Assembly: GCA_031216915.1 (NCBI GenBank)
Contig: CM062291.1
Span: 33,422,484 to 33,486,483, forward strand
Source of the DNA: Pictodentalium vernedei
Taxonomy: Eukaryota; Mollusca; Scaphopoda; Dentaliida; Dentaliidae
Length of the DNA stretch: 64,000 bases
Reading direction: 5' to 3'
Positions 11,301 to 24,900 of this stretch are shown piece by piece. The notes under the pieces are model-generated. The model saw only the letters and a program-made list of their open reading frames with translations. It ran no database searches and had not been told where the DNA came from. The stretch's first letter is position 1, and the number at the start of each line of letters is the position of its first letter. Position numbers and translations under genes: made by a program.

Positions 11301-13509
11301 GAGTGGAGTATCATGAAGTGTGTTGAACTCTTTGAGTGGAGTATCATTAAGAGTGTTGGAACTATTAAGTGGAGTATCATTAAGTGTGTTGAACTCTTTG
11401 AGTGGAGTATCAGTAAGTGTGTTGAACTCTTTGAGTGGAGTATCAGTAAGTGTGTTGAACTCTTTGAGTGGAGTATCATTAAGTGTATTGAACTCTTGAG
11501 TGGAGTATCAGTAAGTGTGTTGAACTCTTTGAGTGGAGTATCATTAAATGTGTTGAACTCTTTGAGTGGAGTATCATTAAGAGTGTTGGAACTATTAAGT
11601 GGAGTATCATTAAGTGTGTTGAACTCTTTGAGTGGAGTATCATTAAGTGTATTGCACTCTTTGAGTGGAGTATCATTAAGTGTGTTGAACTCTTTGAGTG
11701 GAGTATCAGTAAGTGTGTTGAACTCTTTGAGTGGAGTATCAGTAAGTGTGTTGAACTCTTTGAGTGGAGTATCATTAAGTGTATTGCACTCTTTCAGTGG
11801 AGTATCATTAAGTGTGTTGAACTCTTTGAGTGGAGTATCAGTAGGTGTGTTGAATTCTTTGAGTGGAGTATCATTAAGTGTATTGCACTCTTTGAGTGGA
11901 GTATCATTAAGTGTGTTGAACTCTTTGAGTGGAGTATCATTAAGTGTGTTGAACTCTTTGAGTGGAGTAACATTAAGTGTGTTGAACTCTTTGAGTGGAG
12001 TATCAGTAAATGTGTTGAACTCTTTGAGTGGAGCATCATTAAGTGTGTTGAATTCTTTGAGTGGAGTATCATTAAGAGTGTTGGAACTATTAAGTGGAGT
12101 ATCAATAAGTGTGTTGAACTCTTTGAGTGGAGTATCAGTAAGTGTGTTGAACTCTTTTAGTGGAGTATCATTAAGTGTGTTGAACACTTTGAGTGGAGTA
12201 TCATTAAGTGTGTTGAACTCTTTTAGTGGAGTATCATTAAGTGTGTTGAACTCTTTGAGCTGAGTATCATTAAGTGTGTTGAACTCTTTGAGTGGAGTAT
12301 CGTTAAGTGTGTTGAACTCTTTTAGTGGAGTATCGTTAAGTGTGTTGAACACTTTGAGTGGAGTATGATTAAGTGTGTTGAACTCTTTGAGTGGAGTATC
12401 ATTAAGTGTGTTGAACTCTTTGAGTGGAGCATCATGAAGTGTGTTGAACTCTTTGAGTGGAGTATGATTAAGTGTGTTGAACTCTTTGAGTGGAGTATCG
12501 TTAAGTGTGTTGAACTCTTTGAGTGGAGTATCGTTAAGTGTGTTGAACTCTTTGAGTGGAGTATCGTTAAGTGTGTTGAACTCTTTGAGTGGAGTATCAT
12601 TAAGTGTGTTGAACTCTTTGAGCGGAGCATCAGTAAGTGTGTTGAACTCTTTTAGTGGAGTATCATTAAGTGTGTTGAACTCTTTGAGTGGAGTATCGTT
12701 AAGTGTGTTGAACTCTTTGAGCTGAGTATCATTAAGTGTGTTGAACTCTTTGAGTGGAGTATGATTAAGTGTGTTGAACTCTTTGAGTGGAGTATCAGTA
12801 AGTGTGTTGAACTCTTTGAGTGGAGTATCGTTAAGTGTGTTGAACTCTTTGAGTGGAGTATCGTTAAGTGTGTTGAACTCTTTGAGTGGAGTATCGTTAA
12901 GTGTGTTGAACTCTTTGAGTGGAGTATCATTAAGTGTGTTGAACTCTTTGAGCGGAGCATCAGTAAGTGTGTTGAACTCTTTGAGTGGAGTATGATTAAG
13001 TGTGTTGAACTCTTTGAGTGGAGTATCATTAAGTGTGTTGAACTCTTTGAGTGGAGCATCATGAAGTGTGTTGAACTCTTTGAGTGGAGTATGATTAAGT
13101 GTGTTGAACTCTTTGAGTGGAGTATCAGTAAGTGTGTTGAACTCTTTGAGCTGAGTATCATTAAGTGTGTTGAACTCTTTGAGTGGAGTATCGTTAAGTG
13201 TGTTGAACTCTTTGAGTGGAGTATCATTACTGTTGATAAAAAGAATCAATTTTTAACTCTTTGAGTGGAGCATCATGAAGTGTGTTGAACTCTTTGAGTG
13301 GAGTATGATTAAGTGTGTTGAACTCTTTGAGAGGAGTATCAGTAAGTGTGTTGAACTCTTTTAGTGGAGTATCATTAAGTGTGTTGAACTCTTTGAGTGG
13401 AGTATCATTAAGTGTGTTGAACTCTTTGAGCTGAGTATCATTAAGTGTGTTGAACTCTTTGAGTGGAGTATCGTTAAGTGTGTTGAACTCTTTGAGTGGA
13501 GTATCATTA
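11301..13509. repeat. 33-bp minisatellite, block A
   Basis: The unit is AGTGTGTTGAACTCTTTGAG followed by TGGAGTATCATTA, with recurrent variants (CAGTA, CGTTA, GCATCATGA, TGATTA, AGCTGAG). A truncated piece of the downstream spacer (CTGTTGATAAAAAGAATC) starts at 13230 and returns to 33-bp units at 13259. Stop-free frames exist on both strands (a 669-codon one on the minus strand), as expected for a 33-bp unit without stops. Confidence 0.95.
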
Positions 13510-13917
13510 CTGTTGATAAAAAGAATCAATTTTTAACTGATAATGCAAACTCAAAACACCAAACGAAAAGCACTCAGTGACATGAAACTGTTTTATAAGT
13601 TTATAAATGAGCTGAGTAGAAAAACGAAGTTGTTTTTTATTGTAAAGCCTGAGAGCATCAAGTGAATTCATGGCTCTAAACTGTAGTACATGTATTATTA
13701 TTATGCAGGTGCGAGAAGTGAGTTTGCACCAAATGTACTTTGTGACTCTTTTAGTCACTTTCTCTGATCTGTCAGGAAGAAAGATCAAAATAAAAATGAA
13801 CCAGTCATTTCGAGAGCTTTTTATGCAAGCACTAGTTATGAATAAAACTGGGCATAAAACATGCATAACTCTTAGAACGCGGGGAATCAGAATGAATTTA
13901 CTGAACATGACATGCGG
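13510..13917. repeat. 408-bp spacer, copy 1
   Basis: This non-repetitive segment starts CTGTTGATAAAAAGAATC and ends CTGAACATGACATGCGG. It is repeated at 16660-17067 with a single difference seen (CTCTGATC versus CTTTGATC). It then re-enters 33-bp units. Confidence 0.93.
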
Positions 13918-16659
13918 TTGGAACTATTAAGTGGAGTATCATTAAGTGTGTTGAACTCTTTTAGTGGAGTATCATTAAGTGTGTTGAACTCTTTGAGTGG
14001 AGTATCATTAAGTGTGTTGAACTCTTTGAGTGGAGCATCATGAAGTGTGTTGAACTCTTTGAGAGGAGTATCAGTAAGTGTGTTGAACTCTTTGAGTGGA
14101 GTATCATTAAGTGTATTGCACTCTTTGAGTGGAGTATCATTAAGTGTGTTGAACTCTTTGAGTGGAGTATCAGTAAGTGTGTTGAACTCTTTGAGTGGAG
14201 TATCAGTAAGTGTGTTGAACTCTTTGAGTGGAGTATCATTAAGTGTATTGCACTCTTTCAGTGGAGTATCATTAAGTGTATTAAGTGTGTTGAACTCTTT
14301 GAGTGGAGTATCAGTAGGTGTGTTGAATTCTTTGAGTGGAGTATCAGTAAGTGTGTTGAACTCTTTGAGTGGAGCATCATTAAGTGTGTTGAACTCTTTG
14401 AGTGGAGTATCATTAAGAGTGTTGGAACTATTAAGTGGAGTATCAGTAAGTGTGTTGAACTCTTTGAGTGGAGTATCAGTAAGTGTGTTGAACACTTTGA
14501 GTGGAGTATCAGTAAGTGTGTTGAACTCTTTGAGTGGAGTATCAGTAAGTGTGTTGAACTCTTTGAGTGGAGTATCATTAAGTGTGTTGAACTCTTTGAG
14601 TGGAGTATCATTAAGTGTGTTGAACTCTTTGAGTGGAGTATGATTAAGTGTGTTGAACTCTTTGAGTGGAGTATCATTAAGTGTGTTGAACTCTTTGAGT
14701 GGAGCATCATGAAGTGTGTTGAACTCTTTGAGTGGAGTATCATTAAGTGTGTTGAACTCTTTTAGTGGAGTATCATTAAGTGTGTTGAACTCTTTGAGAG
14801 GAGTATCATTAAGTGTGTTGAACTCTTTTAGTGGAGTATCATTAAGTGTGTTGAACTCTTTGAGTGGAGTATCATTAAGTGTGTTGAACTCTTTGAGTGG
14901 AGTATCATTAAGTGTGTTGAACTCTTTTAGTGGAGTATCATTAAGTGTGTTGAACTCTTTGAGTGGAGTATCATTAAGTGTGTTGAACTCTTTGAGTGGA
15001 GTATCATTAAGTGTGTTGAACTCTTTTAGTGGAGTATCATTAAGTGTGTTGAACTCTTTTAGTGGAGTATCATTAAGTGTGTTGAACTCTTTGAGAGGAG
15101 TATCATTAAGTGTGTTGAACTCTTTGAGAGGAGTATCATTAAGTGTGTTGAACTCTTTGAGTGGAGTATCATTAAGTGTGTTGAACTCTTTGAGTGGAGT
15201 ATCATTAAGTGTGTTGAACTCTTTGAGTGGAGCATCATGAAGTGTGTTGAACTCTTTTAGTGGAGTATCATTAAGTGTGTTGAACTCTTTGAGAGGAGTA
15301 TCATTAAATGTGTTGAACTCTTTGAGTGGAGTATCATTAAGTGTGTTGAACTCTTTGAGTGGAGTATCATTAAGTGTGTTGAACTCTTTGAGTGGAGTAT
15401 CATTAAGTGTGTTGAACTCTTTTAGTGGAGTATCATTAAGTGTGTTGAACTCTTTGAGAGGAGTATCATTAAATGTGTTGAACTCTTTGAGTGGAGTATC
15501 ATTAAGTGTGTTGAACTCTTTGAGTGGAGTATCATTAAGTGTGTTGAACTCTTTTAGTGGAGTATCATTAAGTGTGTTGAACTCTTTGAGTGGAGTAACA
15601 TTAAGTGTGTTGAACTCTTTTAGTGGAGTATCATTAAGTGTGTTGAACTCTTTGAGAGGAGTATCATTAAGTGTGTTGAACTCTTTTAGTGGAGTATCAT
15701 TAAGTGTGTTGAACTCTTTGAGTGGAGTATCATTAAGTGTGTTGAACTCTTTGAGTGGAGCATCATGAAGTGTGTTGAACTCTTTGAGAGGAGTATCATT
15801 AAATGTGTTGAACTCTTTGAGTGGAGTATCATTAAGTGTGTTGAACTCTTTGAGTGGAGTATCATTAAGTGTATTGCACTCTTTGAGTGGAGTATCATTA
15901 AGTGTGTTGAACTCTTTGAGTGGAGTATCAGTAAGTGTGTTGAACTCTTTGAGTGGAGTATCATTAAGTGTGTTGAACTCTTTGAGTGGAGCATCATGAA
16001 GTGTGTTGAACTCTTTGAGTGGAGTATGATTAAGTGTGTTGAACTCTTTGAGAGGAGTATCAGTAAGTGTGTTGAACTCTTTTAGTGGAGTATCATTAAG
16101 TGTGTTGAACTCTTTTAGTGGAGTATCATTAAGTGTGTTGAACTCTTTTAGTGGAGTATCATTAAGTGTGTTGAACTCTTTGAGAGGAGTATCATTAAAT
16201 GTGTTGAACTCTTTGAGTGGAGTATCATTAAGTGTGTTGAACTCTTTTAGTGGAGTATCATTAAGTGTGTTGAACTCTTTGAGTGGAGTAACATTAAGTG
16301 TGTTGAACTCTTTTAGTGGAGTATCATTAAGTGTGTTGAACTCTTTGAGTGGAGTATCATTAAGTGTGTTGAACTCTTTTAGTGGAGTATCATTAAGTGT
16401 GTTGAACTCTTTGAGTGGAGTATCATTAAGTGTGTTGAACTCTTTGAGTGGAGCATCATGAAGTGTGTTGAACTCTTTGAGAGGAGTATCAGTAAGTGTG
16501 TTGAACTCTTTTAGTGGAGTATCATTAAGTGTGTTGAACTCTTTGAGTGGAGTATCATTAAGTGTGTTGAACTCTTTGAGCTGAGTATCATTAAGTGTGT
16601 TGAACTCTTTGAGTGGAGTATCGTTAAGTGTGTTGAACTCTTTGAGTGGAGTATCATTA
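13918..16659. repeat. 33-bp minisatellite, block B (about 83 copies)
   Basis: Same unit as block A. Long runs such as the CTTTTAGTGGAGTATCATTA type, GAGAGGAGTATC and the GCATCATGAAG variant recur at fixed internal spacing, so blocks of several units were duplicated together. The 930-codon minus-strand frame here is matched by simultaneous open frames in two plus frames, so it carries no coding signal. Confidence 0.95.
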
Positions 16660-17067
16660 CTGTTGATAAAAAGAATCAATTTTTAACTGATAATGCAAAC
16701 TCAAAACACCAAACGAAAAGCACTCAGTGACATGAAACTGTTTTATAAGTTTATAAATGAGCTGAGTAGAAAAACGAAGTTGTTTTTTATTGTAAAGCCT
16801 GAGAGCATCAAGTGAATTCATGGCTCTAAACTGTAGTACATGTATTATTATTATGCAGGTGCGAGAAGTGAGTTTGCACCAAATGTACTTTGTGACTCTT
16901 TTAGTCACTTTCTTTGATCTGTCAGGAAGAAAGATCAAAATAAAAATGAACCAGTCATTTCGAGAGCTTTTTATGCAAGCACTAGTTATGAATAAAACTG
17001 GGCATAAAACATGCATAACTCTTAGAACGCGGGGAATCAGAATGAATTTACTGAACATGACATGCGG
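16660..17067. repeat. 408-bp spacer, copy 2
   Basis: Near-identical to 13510-17917's first 408 bases, that is to 13510-13917, at an offset of 3150 bases. After CATGCGG the sequence leaves the array for good (CAAAAAACTTACAG). Confidence 0.93.
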
Positions 17068-17085
17068 CAAAAAACTTACAGTAAA

Positions 17086-17151
17086 GCAGGTGCTTCTAGT
17101 CAAGTGTTGTCTGCCTATTCAGGCAGACGACACTTGACTAGAAGCACCTGC
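17086..17151. repeat. Palindrome, 31-bp arms
   Basis: The left arm GCAGGTGCTTCTAGTCAAGT continues to CTGCCT. The right arm is its reverse complement with one mismatch, and the spacer is ATTC. The stem includes a CTAGTCAAGT..TG.CTGCCT motif shared with the fold-backs at 26.16 kb and 62.6 kb. Confidence 0.9.
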
Positions 17152-17264
17152 TCAGTGTTTAATTTTCCTCCAGCCCAAAGATAGCTGAACCGTCACAGCC
17201 AGATTACTTGCCGTATTACATCACAGACAAGAAAACTCGACTGTCGGCTTCTAAGAGTTAATAA

Positions 17265-18195
17265 GCAGTCTTTCGATTTTGAGGCGCGCTGTCGCTCTTG
17301 CGCGCCATGGCGCCCGCAATGTTAACTTCTTGCGAGCCAACAACAGTGCGCCTCGGCTCTGCTAAGAGAGCGATCAAAATCTGGTAATTCATTCCAGTAG
17401 AGATATAATTTCTGTGTGAACAGCCAATTATTTTTTATTAGGTAACAAGGGACAAATATTTGGCCGTGGGCTTTAGTAACAGTGTGAATGTATTCAGCAC
17501 AAATCCTATTTACTTCTACTGTTTGGAAAAACCTGGTGTTCTTGAGAGGTTCGTGCTCCCTGGACCAATCACCATTCAGTATTCACCGATGGAGCAAATT
17601 TACTAGCTCTACATAAATTATAGCCGCAGTGTGCTCTTTTTTTTGTTACTTGGAGCATAATACATCGTCATGACCCAAAAGTTGGGATTCCTTTAACCCT
17701 TTATGTAGCGTAATGACCAAAATCGACCAGCGCTATAAATGAAAATCGCCATTCAATTTTTTTAATATTTTAATTTTTTGCTTCCAAAACATAGGTTGTG
17801 ACCCCTCATTGGAACGAGCGCGTCGCGCTCGTTCCAATGAGGGGTCACAACCTATGTTTTGGAAGCAAAAAATGAAAACTTTTAGTTATACGAGACTTTT
17901 TTTACGAGTGTCGTCTGCTACTAGCGTTAAGTGAAGGGTTAATGAAAACCATGAAAGCACCAAATCGTCCAGCTTTCATGTTGACGTTCAACATCGATGT
18001 GCCCAAATGCCGCACTGAATGCACAGTGCTGTCAATTAGTGGATGCATTCTTCATTGCAATTTGCATGTTAACTATTCTTGCCAACAACACAACCATCAC
18101 TCGACGGGGCTGGATACAGGATAGCGTGCCTCACTTCAAATAGTAGCGAGCGATGTATAACGCGCCTACAATTTTTAAAATCGAAAGACTGAATA
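17265..18195. mobile_element. Possible older inverted-repeat element hosting a TTAA MITE
   Basis: CAGTCTTTCGATTTTGAGGC at 17269 and AAAATCGAAAGACTG near 18180 are inverted relative to each other, with CGCGC-containing sequence just inside both. The segment between holds the TTAA-flanked element at 17697-17938. Ends and target duplication were not resolved. Confidence 0.4.
17697..17938 (-). mobile_element. TTAA-flanked palindromic MITE, subfamily A
   Basis: TTAA flanks both ends (17693-17696, 17939-17942), with CCCTT...AAGGG termini as in piggyBac-type elements. The centre is a perfect palindrome of 48-bp arms (17775-17822 and 17824-17871) around a single T. The parts outside the palindrome are not complementary beyond the tips. 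The left outer part carries CAGCGCTATAAATG and the right one GTGTCGTCTGCT, so it is inverted relative to the copy at 35735. No transposase is encoded. Confidence 0.88.
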
Positions 18196-18214
18196 AGAGA
18201 TTCAAATTTGGAGA

Positions 18215-18270
18215 AAAAATTAAATTGAAATAATAAATTTTTATATCGTGTGTGTCAGGTAAAGGGTTAA
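18215..18270. mobile_element. Right-end fragment of TTAA MITE, subfamily B
   Basis: AATAATAAATTTTTATATCG, then GTCAGGTAAAGGGTTAA, corresponds to the right outer part and tip of the elements at 34458 and 34777. The rest is absent. Confidence 0.6.
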
Positions 18271-18335
18271 GATGGTAAGGAGGTTAAGAAGATACGGTCA
18301 CATATATCAAATAATGAAAATAATTTGGAACTTAC

Positions 18336-18452
18336 CCTTAAAAGTTCCACATTGGGGTTGGTTTCCATGAATTTAATTACACTCTCTGAAAATCCAGCTG
18401 AATCGATAATAAGCTGTCCAAGACTACCCAAGTCTCTAAAGGTTGAGTTTGC
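18336..18452 (-). CDS. Exon d of ABCA-subfamily transporter (extracellular domain 1)
   Basis: This is a 117-nt, 39-codon exon with acceptor TTTTTTGTAG and donor GTAAGT, phase 0 at both ends. The peptide begins ANSTFRDLGSLGQL and ends KFMETNPNVELLR. In ABCA4 the sequence right after the TPD.PA motif also reads ANSTF, and in both ABCA1 and ABCA4 this is followed by a helical stretch and a W(T/Y)F(M/F)(E/D)NS-type segment that FMETNPN matches. It therefore continues directly from exon c, and the codon phase agrees. It is too short to contain an obvious initiator Met and is recognised only by splice sites and family match. No frameshift or stop is present, so the gene appears intact here. Confidence 0.86.
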
Positions 18453-18950
18453 CTACAAAAAATTAATTTAGATATATGGTAAAGCAAGTAACATCAAAGA
18501 AATCATAAAATCTGTATTAGTATCAGTAAAAGCCTACACAACTAACAACCTTCAGCAGTAACAGCCTGCATCATACTTTAAAAGTGAGAGTCTGTATCGG
18601 TAAGAACATGTATCTGTACTAGTAAGGGTGTGTATAAATATCAGCCTGCATCACTAAAGACTGTTTCATTAACAACCTAAAACAGTATCAGCCAATCTGA
18701 GTATCAGTCTGTATCAAACATCTTGCAACAGTATCAGTCAATGAGTATCACCCTGTATCTATAACAGTCAGTATCAGTAACAGCCTGCAATAGTATCAGC
18801 TCATGAGTGTCAACCTGTATCAGTAAAAAGCTGTATCAGTATCACCCTGTAGCAGTATTAGTTCAGCAACAGCTTGTATCAGTAACAGCCTAATCAGTAA
18901 CAATCTGCACTGGTATAAGCCTGTATCAGTATGAGCCTATGAGTATCAGC
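18453..18950. repeat. Degenerate precursor of the 46-bp array
   Basis: Irregular short units of CAGCCTG, TATCAGTAACAGCC and GAGTATCAGTCTGTATC type lie between the exon at 18452 and the regular array. They look like the older ancestor of the 46-bp unit. Confidence 0.7.
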
Positions 18951-21900
18951 CTGTATCAGAAACAGCCCATATCAAAAGTGGCCTGTATCTGTATCAGCTT
19001 TATGAGTATCAGCCTGTATCAGTCTGTACCAGTAACAACCTGCATCAGTAACAGCTTGTATCAGTAATAGTCCGAAATAGTATCAGCCTATGAGTATTAG
19101 TCTGTATCAGTCTAAACAAGTATTGACCCCCATAAGTAACTATCTATATCAGTAACAGCCTGTATCAGTAATAGACTGCAAAAGTATCAGCCTATGAGTA
19201 TCAGTACGGGTCAATAATAGTTTACAATAGTATCAGCCTATGAGTATCAGTATGGATCAATAATAGTCTGCAATATCAGCCTATGAGTATCAGTCAGGAT
19301 CAATAATTGTCTACAATAGTATCAGCCTATGAGTATCAGTCTGGATCAATAATAGTCTACAATAGTATCAGCCTCTGAGTATCAGTCAGGATCAATAATT
19401 GTCTACAATAGTATCAGCCTATGAGTATCAGTCTGTATCAATAATAGTCTACAATACTATCAGCCTCTGAGTATCAGTCCGGATCAATAATTGTCTACAA
19501 TAGGATCAGCCTATGAGTATCAGTCTGGATCAGTAATAGTCTACTATAGTATCAGCCTATGAGTATCAGTCTGGATCAAGAATAGTCTACAATAGTGACT
19601 CTGAGTATCAGAAAGTATCAATAATAGTCTACAATAGTATCAGCCTATGAGTATCAGCAAGTATCAATAATAATTTACAATAGTATCAGCCTCTGAGTAT
19701 CAGTCAGGATCAATAATTGTCTACAATAGTATCAGCCTATGAATATCAGTCTGGATCAATAATAGTCTAAAATAGTATCAGCCCATGAGTATCAGTCTGG
19801 ATCAGTAATAGTCTACAATAGTATCAGCCTATGAGTATCAGCAAGTATCAATAATAGTCTACAATAGTATCAGCCTATGAGTATCAGTCTGGATCAATAA
19901 TAGTCTACAATAGTATCAGCCTCTGAGTATCAGTCTGGTTCAGTAATAGTCTACAATAGTATCAGCCTATGAGTATCAGTCTGGACCAATAATAGTCTAC
20001 AATAGTATCAGCCTATGAGCATCAGTCTGGATCAATAATAGTCTACAATAGTATCAGCCTATGAGTATCAGTCTGAATCAATAATAGTCTCCAATAGTAT
20101 CAGCCTATGAGTATCAGTCTGGATCAGTAATAGTCTACAATAGCATCAGCCTATGAGTATCAGCAAGTATCAATAATAGTCTACAATAGCATCAGCCTAT
20201 GAGTATCAGTCTGGATCAATAATAGTCTACAATAGTTATCAGCCCATGAGTATCAGTCTGGATCAATAATAGTCTACAATAGTATCAGCCTATGAGTATC
20301 AGCAAGTATCAATAATAGTCTACAATAGTATCAGCCTATGAGTATCAGTTTGGATCAATAATAGTCTACAATAGTATCAGCCTATGAGTATCAGTCTGGA
20401 TCAATAATAGTCTACAATAGTATCAGCCTATGAGTATCAGTCTGGATCAATAATAGTCTACAATAGTATCAGCCTATGAGCATCAGTCAGGATCAATAAT
20501 TATCTACAATAGTATCAGCCTATGAGTATCAGTCCGGATCAGTAATAGTCTACTATATTATCAGCCTATGAGTATCAGTCTGAATCAATAATAGTCTACA
20601 ATAGTATCAGCCTATGAGTATCAGTCAGGATCAGTAATAGTCTACAATAGTATCAGCCTATGAGTATCAGTCTGGATCAACAATAGTCTACAATAGTATC
20701 AGCCTCTGAGTATCAGTCAGGATCAATAATTGTCTACAATAGTATCAGCCTATGAGTATCAGTCTGGATCAGTAATAGTCTACTATAGTATCAGCCTATG
20801 AGTATCAGTCTGGATCAATAATAGTCTACAATAGTATCAGCCTATGAGCATCAGTCAGGATCAATAATTATCTACAATAGTATCAGCCTATGAGTATCAG
20901 TCCGGATCAGTAATAGTCTACTATATTATCAGCCTATGAGTATCAGTCTGGATCAATAATAGTCTACAATAGTATCAGCCTATGAGTATCAGTCAGGATC
21001 AGTAATAGTCTACAATAGTATCAGCCTATGAGTATCAGTCTGGATCAACAATAGTCTACAATAGTCTCAGCCTATGAGTATCAGCAAGTATCAATGATAG
21101 TCTACAATAGTATCAGCCTATGAGTATCAGTCTGGATCAATAATAGTCTACAATAGTATCAGCCTATGAGTATCAGTCTGGATCAGTAATAGTCTACAAT
21201 AGTATCAGCCTATAAGTATCAGTCTGGATAAGTAATAGTCTACAAAAGTATCAGCCTATGAGTATCAGCAAGTATCAATAATAGTCTACAATAGTATCAG
21301 CCTATGAGTATCAGTCTGGATCAGTAATAGTCTACAATAGTATCAGCCTATAAGTATCAGTCTGGATAAGTAATAGTCTACAATAGTATCAGCCTATGAG
21401 TATCAGTCTGGATCAATAATAGTCTACAATAGTATCAGCCTATGAGTATCAGTCTGGATCAATAATAGTCTACAATAGTATCAGCCTATGAGTATCAGTC
21501 TGGATCAATAATAGTCTACAATAGTATCAGCCCATGAGTATCAGTCTGAATCAATAATAGTCTACAATAGTATCAGCCTATGAGTATCAGTGTGGATCAA
21601 TAATAGTCTACAATAGTATCAGCCTATGAGTATCAGCAAGTATCAGTAATAGTCTACAATTGTATCAGCCTATGAGTATCAGTCTGGATCAATAATAGTC
21701 TACAATAGTATCAGCTTATGAGTATCAGTCTGAATCAATAATAGTCTACAATAGTATCAGCCTATAAGTATCAGTCTGGATCAGTAATAGTCTACAATAG
21801 TATCAGCCCATGAGTATCAGTCTGGATCAAGAATAGTCTACAATAGTATCAGCCTATGAGTATCAGTCTGGATCAATAATAGTCTACAATAGTATCAGCC

Positions 21901-24900
21901 TCTGAGTATCAGCAAGTATCAATAATAGTCTACAATAGTATCAGCCTATGAGTATCAGTCTGGATCAATAATAGTCTACAATAGTATCAGCCTCTGAGTA
22001 TCAGTCTGGTTCAGTAATAGTCTACAATACTATCAGCCTATGAGTATCAGTCTGGACCAATAATAGTCTACAATAGTATCAGCCTATGAGTATCAGTCCG
22101 AATCAATAATAGTCTACAATAGTATCAGCCTATGAGTATCAGTCTGAATCAATAATAGTCTACAACAGTATCAGCCTATGAGTATCAGTCTGGATCAATA
22201 ATAGTCTACAATAGTATCAGCCTATGAGTATCAGTCTGGATCAATAATAGTCTACAATAGTATCAGCTTATGAGTATCAGTCTGAATCAATAATAGTCTA
22301 CAATAGTATCAGCCTATAAGTATCAGTCTGGATCAGTAATAGTCTACAATAGTATCAGCCCATGAGTATCAGTCTGGATCAAGAATAGTCTACAATAGTA
22401 TCAGCCTATGAGTATCAGCAAGTATCAATAATAGTCTACAATAGTATCAGCCTATGAGTATCAGTCTGGATCAATAATAGTCTACAATAGTATCAGCCTA
22501 TAAGTATCAGTCTGGATCAATTCTAGTCTACAATAGTATCAGCCTATGAGTATCAGTCTGGATCAATAATAGTCTACAATAGTATCAGCCTATGAGTATC
22601 AGTCTGGTCCAGTAATAGTCTATAATACTATCAGCCTATGAGTATCAGTCTGGACCATTAATAGTCTACAATAGTATCAGCCTATGAGTATCAGTCTGAA
22701 TCAATAATAGTCTACAATAGTATCAGCCTATGTGTATCAGTCTGGATCAATAATAGTCTACAATAGTATCAGCCTATGAGTATCAGCAAGTATCAATAAT
22801 AGTCTACAATAGTATCAGCCTATGAGTATCAGTCTGAATCAATAATAGTCTATAATAGTATCAGCCTATGAGTATCAGTCTGGATCAATAATAGTCTACA
22901 ATAGTATCAGCCTATGAGTATCAGTCTGGATCAAAAATAGTCTACAATAGTATCAGCCTATGAGTATCAGTCTGGATCAATAATAGTCTATAATAGTATC
23001 AGCCTATGAGTATCAGTCTGGATCAATAATAGTCTACAATAGTATCAGCCTATGAGTATCAGTCTGAATCAATAATAGTCTACAATAGTATCAGCCTATG
23101 AGTATCAGTCTGGATCAGTAATAGTCTACAATAGTATCAGCCCATGAGTATCAGTCTGGATCAATAATAGTCTACAATAGTATCAGCCTATGAGTATCAG
23201 TCTGGATCAATAATAGTCTACAATAGTATCAGCCTATGAGTATCAGTCTGGATCAATAATAGTCTACAATAGTATCAGCCTATGAGTATCAGCAAGTATC
23301 AATAATAGTCTACAATAGTATCAGCCTATGAGTATCAGTCTGGATCAATAATAGTCTACAATAGTATCAGCCTATGAGTATCAGTCTGGATCAATAATAG
23401 TCTACAATAGTATCAGCCTATGAGTATCAGTCTGGTTCAGTAATAGTCTACAATACTATCAGCCTATGAGTATCAGTCTGGACCAATAATAGTCTACAAT
23501 AGTATCAGCCTATGAGTATCAGTCTGAATCAATAGTAGTCTACAATAGTATCAGCCTATGAGTATCAGTCTGAATCAATAATAGTCTACAATACTATCAG
23601 CCTATGAGTATCAGTCTGGACCAATAATAGTCTACAATAGTATCAGCCTATGAGTATCAGTCTGGATCAATAATAGTCTACAATAGTATCAGCCTATGAG
23701 TATCAGTCTGGACCAATAATAGTCTACAATAGTATCAGCCTATAAGTATCAGTCTGGATCAGTAATAGTCTACAATAGTATCAGCCTATGAGTATCAGCA
23801 AGTATCAATAATAGTCTACAATAGTATCAGCCTTTGAGTATCAGTCTGGATCAATAATAGTCTACAATAGTATCCGCCTATGAGTATCAGTCTGAATCAA
23901 TAATAGTCTACAATAGTATCAGCCTATGAGTATCAGTCTGAATCAATAATAGTCTACAATAGTATCAGCCTATGAGTATCAGCAGGTATCAGCAATAGTC
24001 TACAATAGTATCAGCCTATGAGTATCAGTCTGAATCAATAATAGTCTACAATAGTATCAGCCTATGAGTATCAGTCTGGATCAATAATAGTCCACAATAG
24101 TATCAGCCTATGAGTATCAGTCTGGATCAGTAATAGTCTACAATAGTATCAGCCTATGAGTATCAGTCTGGATCAATAATAGTCTACAATAGTATCAGCC
24201 TCTGAGTATCAGTCTGGATCAGTAATAGTCTACAATTGTATCAGCCTATGAGTATCAGTCTGGATCAGTAATAGTCTACAATTGTATCAGCCTATAAGTA
24301 TCAGTCTGAATCAATAATAGTCTACAATAGTATCAGCCTATGAGTATCAGTCTGAATCAATAATAGTCTACAATAGTATCAGCCATGAGTATCAGTCTGG
24401 ATCAGTAATAGTCTACAATAGTATCAGCCTATGAGTATCAGTCTGAATCAATAATAGTCTACAATAGTATCAGCCTATGAGTATCCGTCTGGATCAATAA
24501 TAGTCTACAATAGTATCAGCCTATGAGTATCAGTCTGGATCAAGAATAGTCTACAATAGTATCAGCCTATGAGTATCAGTCTGGATCAATAATAGTCTAC
24601 AATAGTATCAGCCTATGAGTATCAGTCTGAATCAATAATAGTCTACAATAGTATCAGCCATGAGTATCAGTCTGGATCAGTAATAGTCTACAATAGTATC
24701 AGCCCATGAGTATCAGTCTGGATCAGTAATAGTCTACAATAGTATCAGCCTATGAGTATCAGTCTGAATCAATAATAGTCTACAATAGTATCAGCCTATG
24801 AGTATCAGTCTGGATCAGTAATAGTCTATAATAGTATCAGCCCATGAGTATCAGCAGGTATCAGCAATAGTCTACAATAGTATGAGCCTATGAGAGTATC

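Noticed and set aside
11240-13249. 669-codon minus-strand open frame
   Set aside because: Same 33-bp satellite effect. The ATG comes from the spacer piece at 13230.
13887-16679. 930-codon minus-strand open frame made of 11-residue repeats
   Set aside because: The 33-bp unit has no stop in this frame and none in two plus-strand frames either. Variants change residues freely and there is no splice or promoter support.
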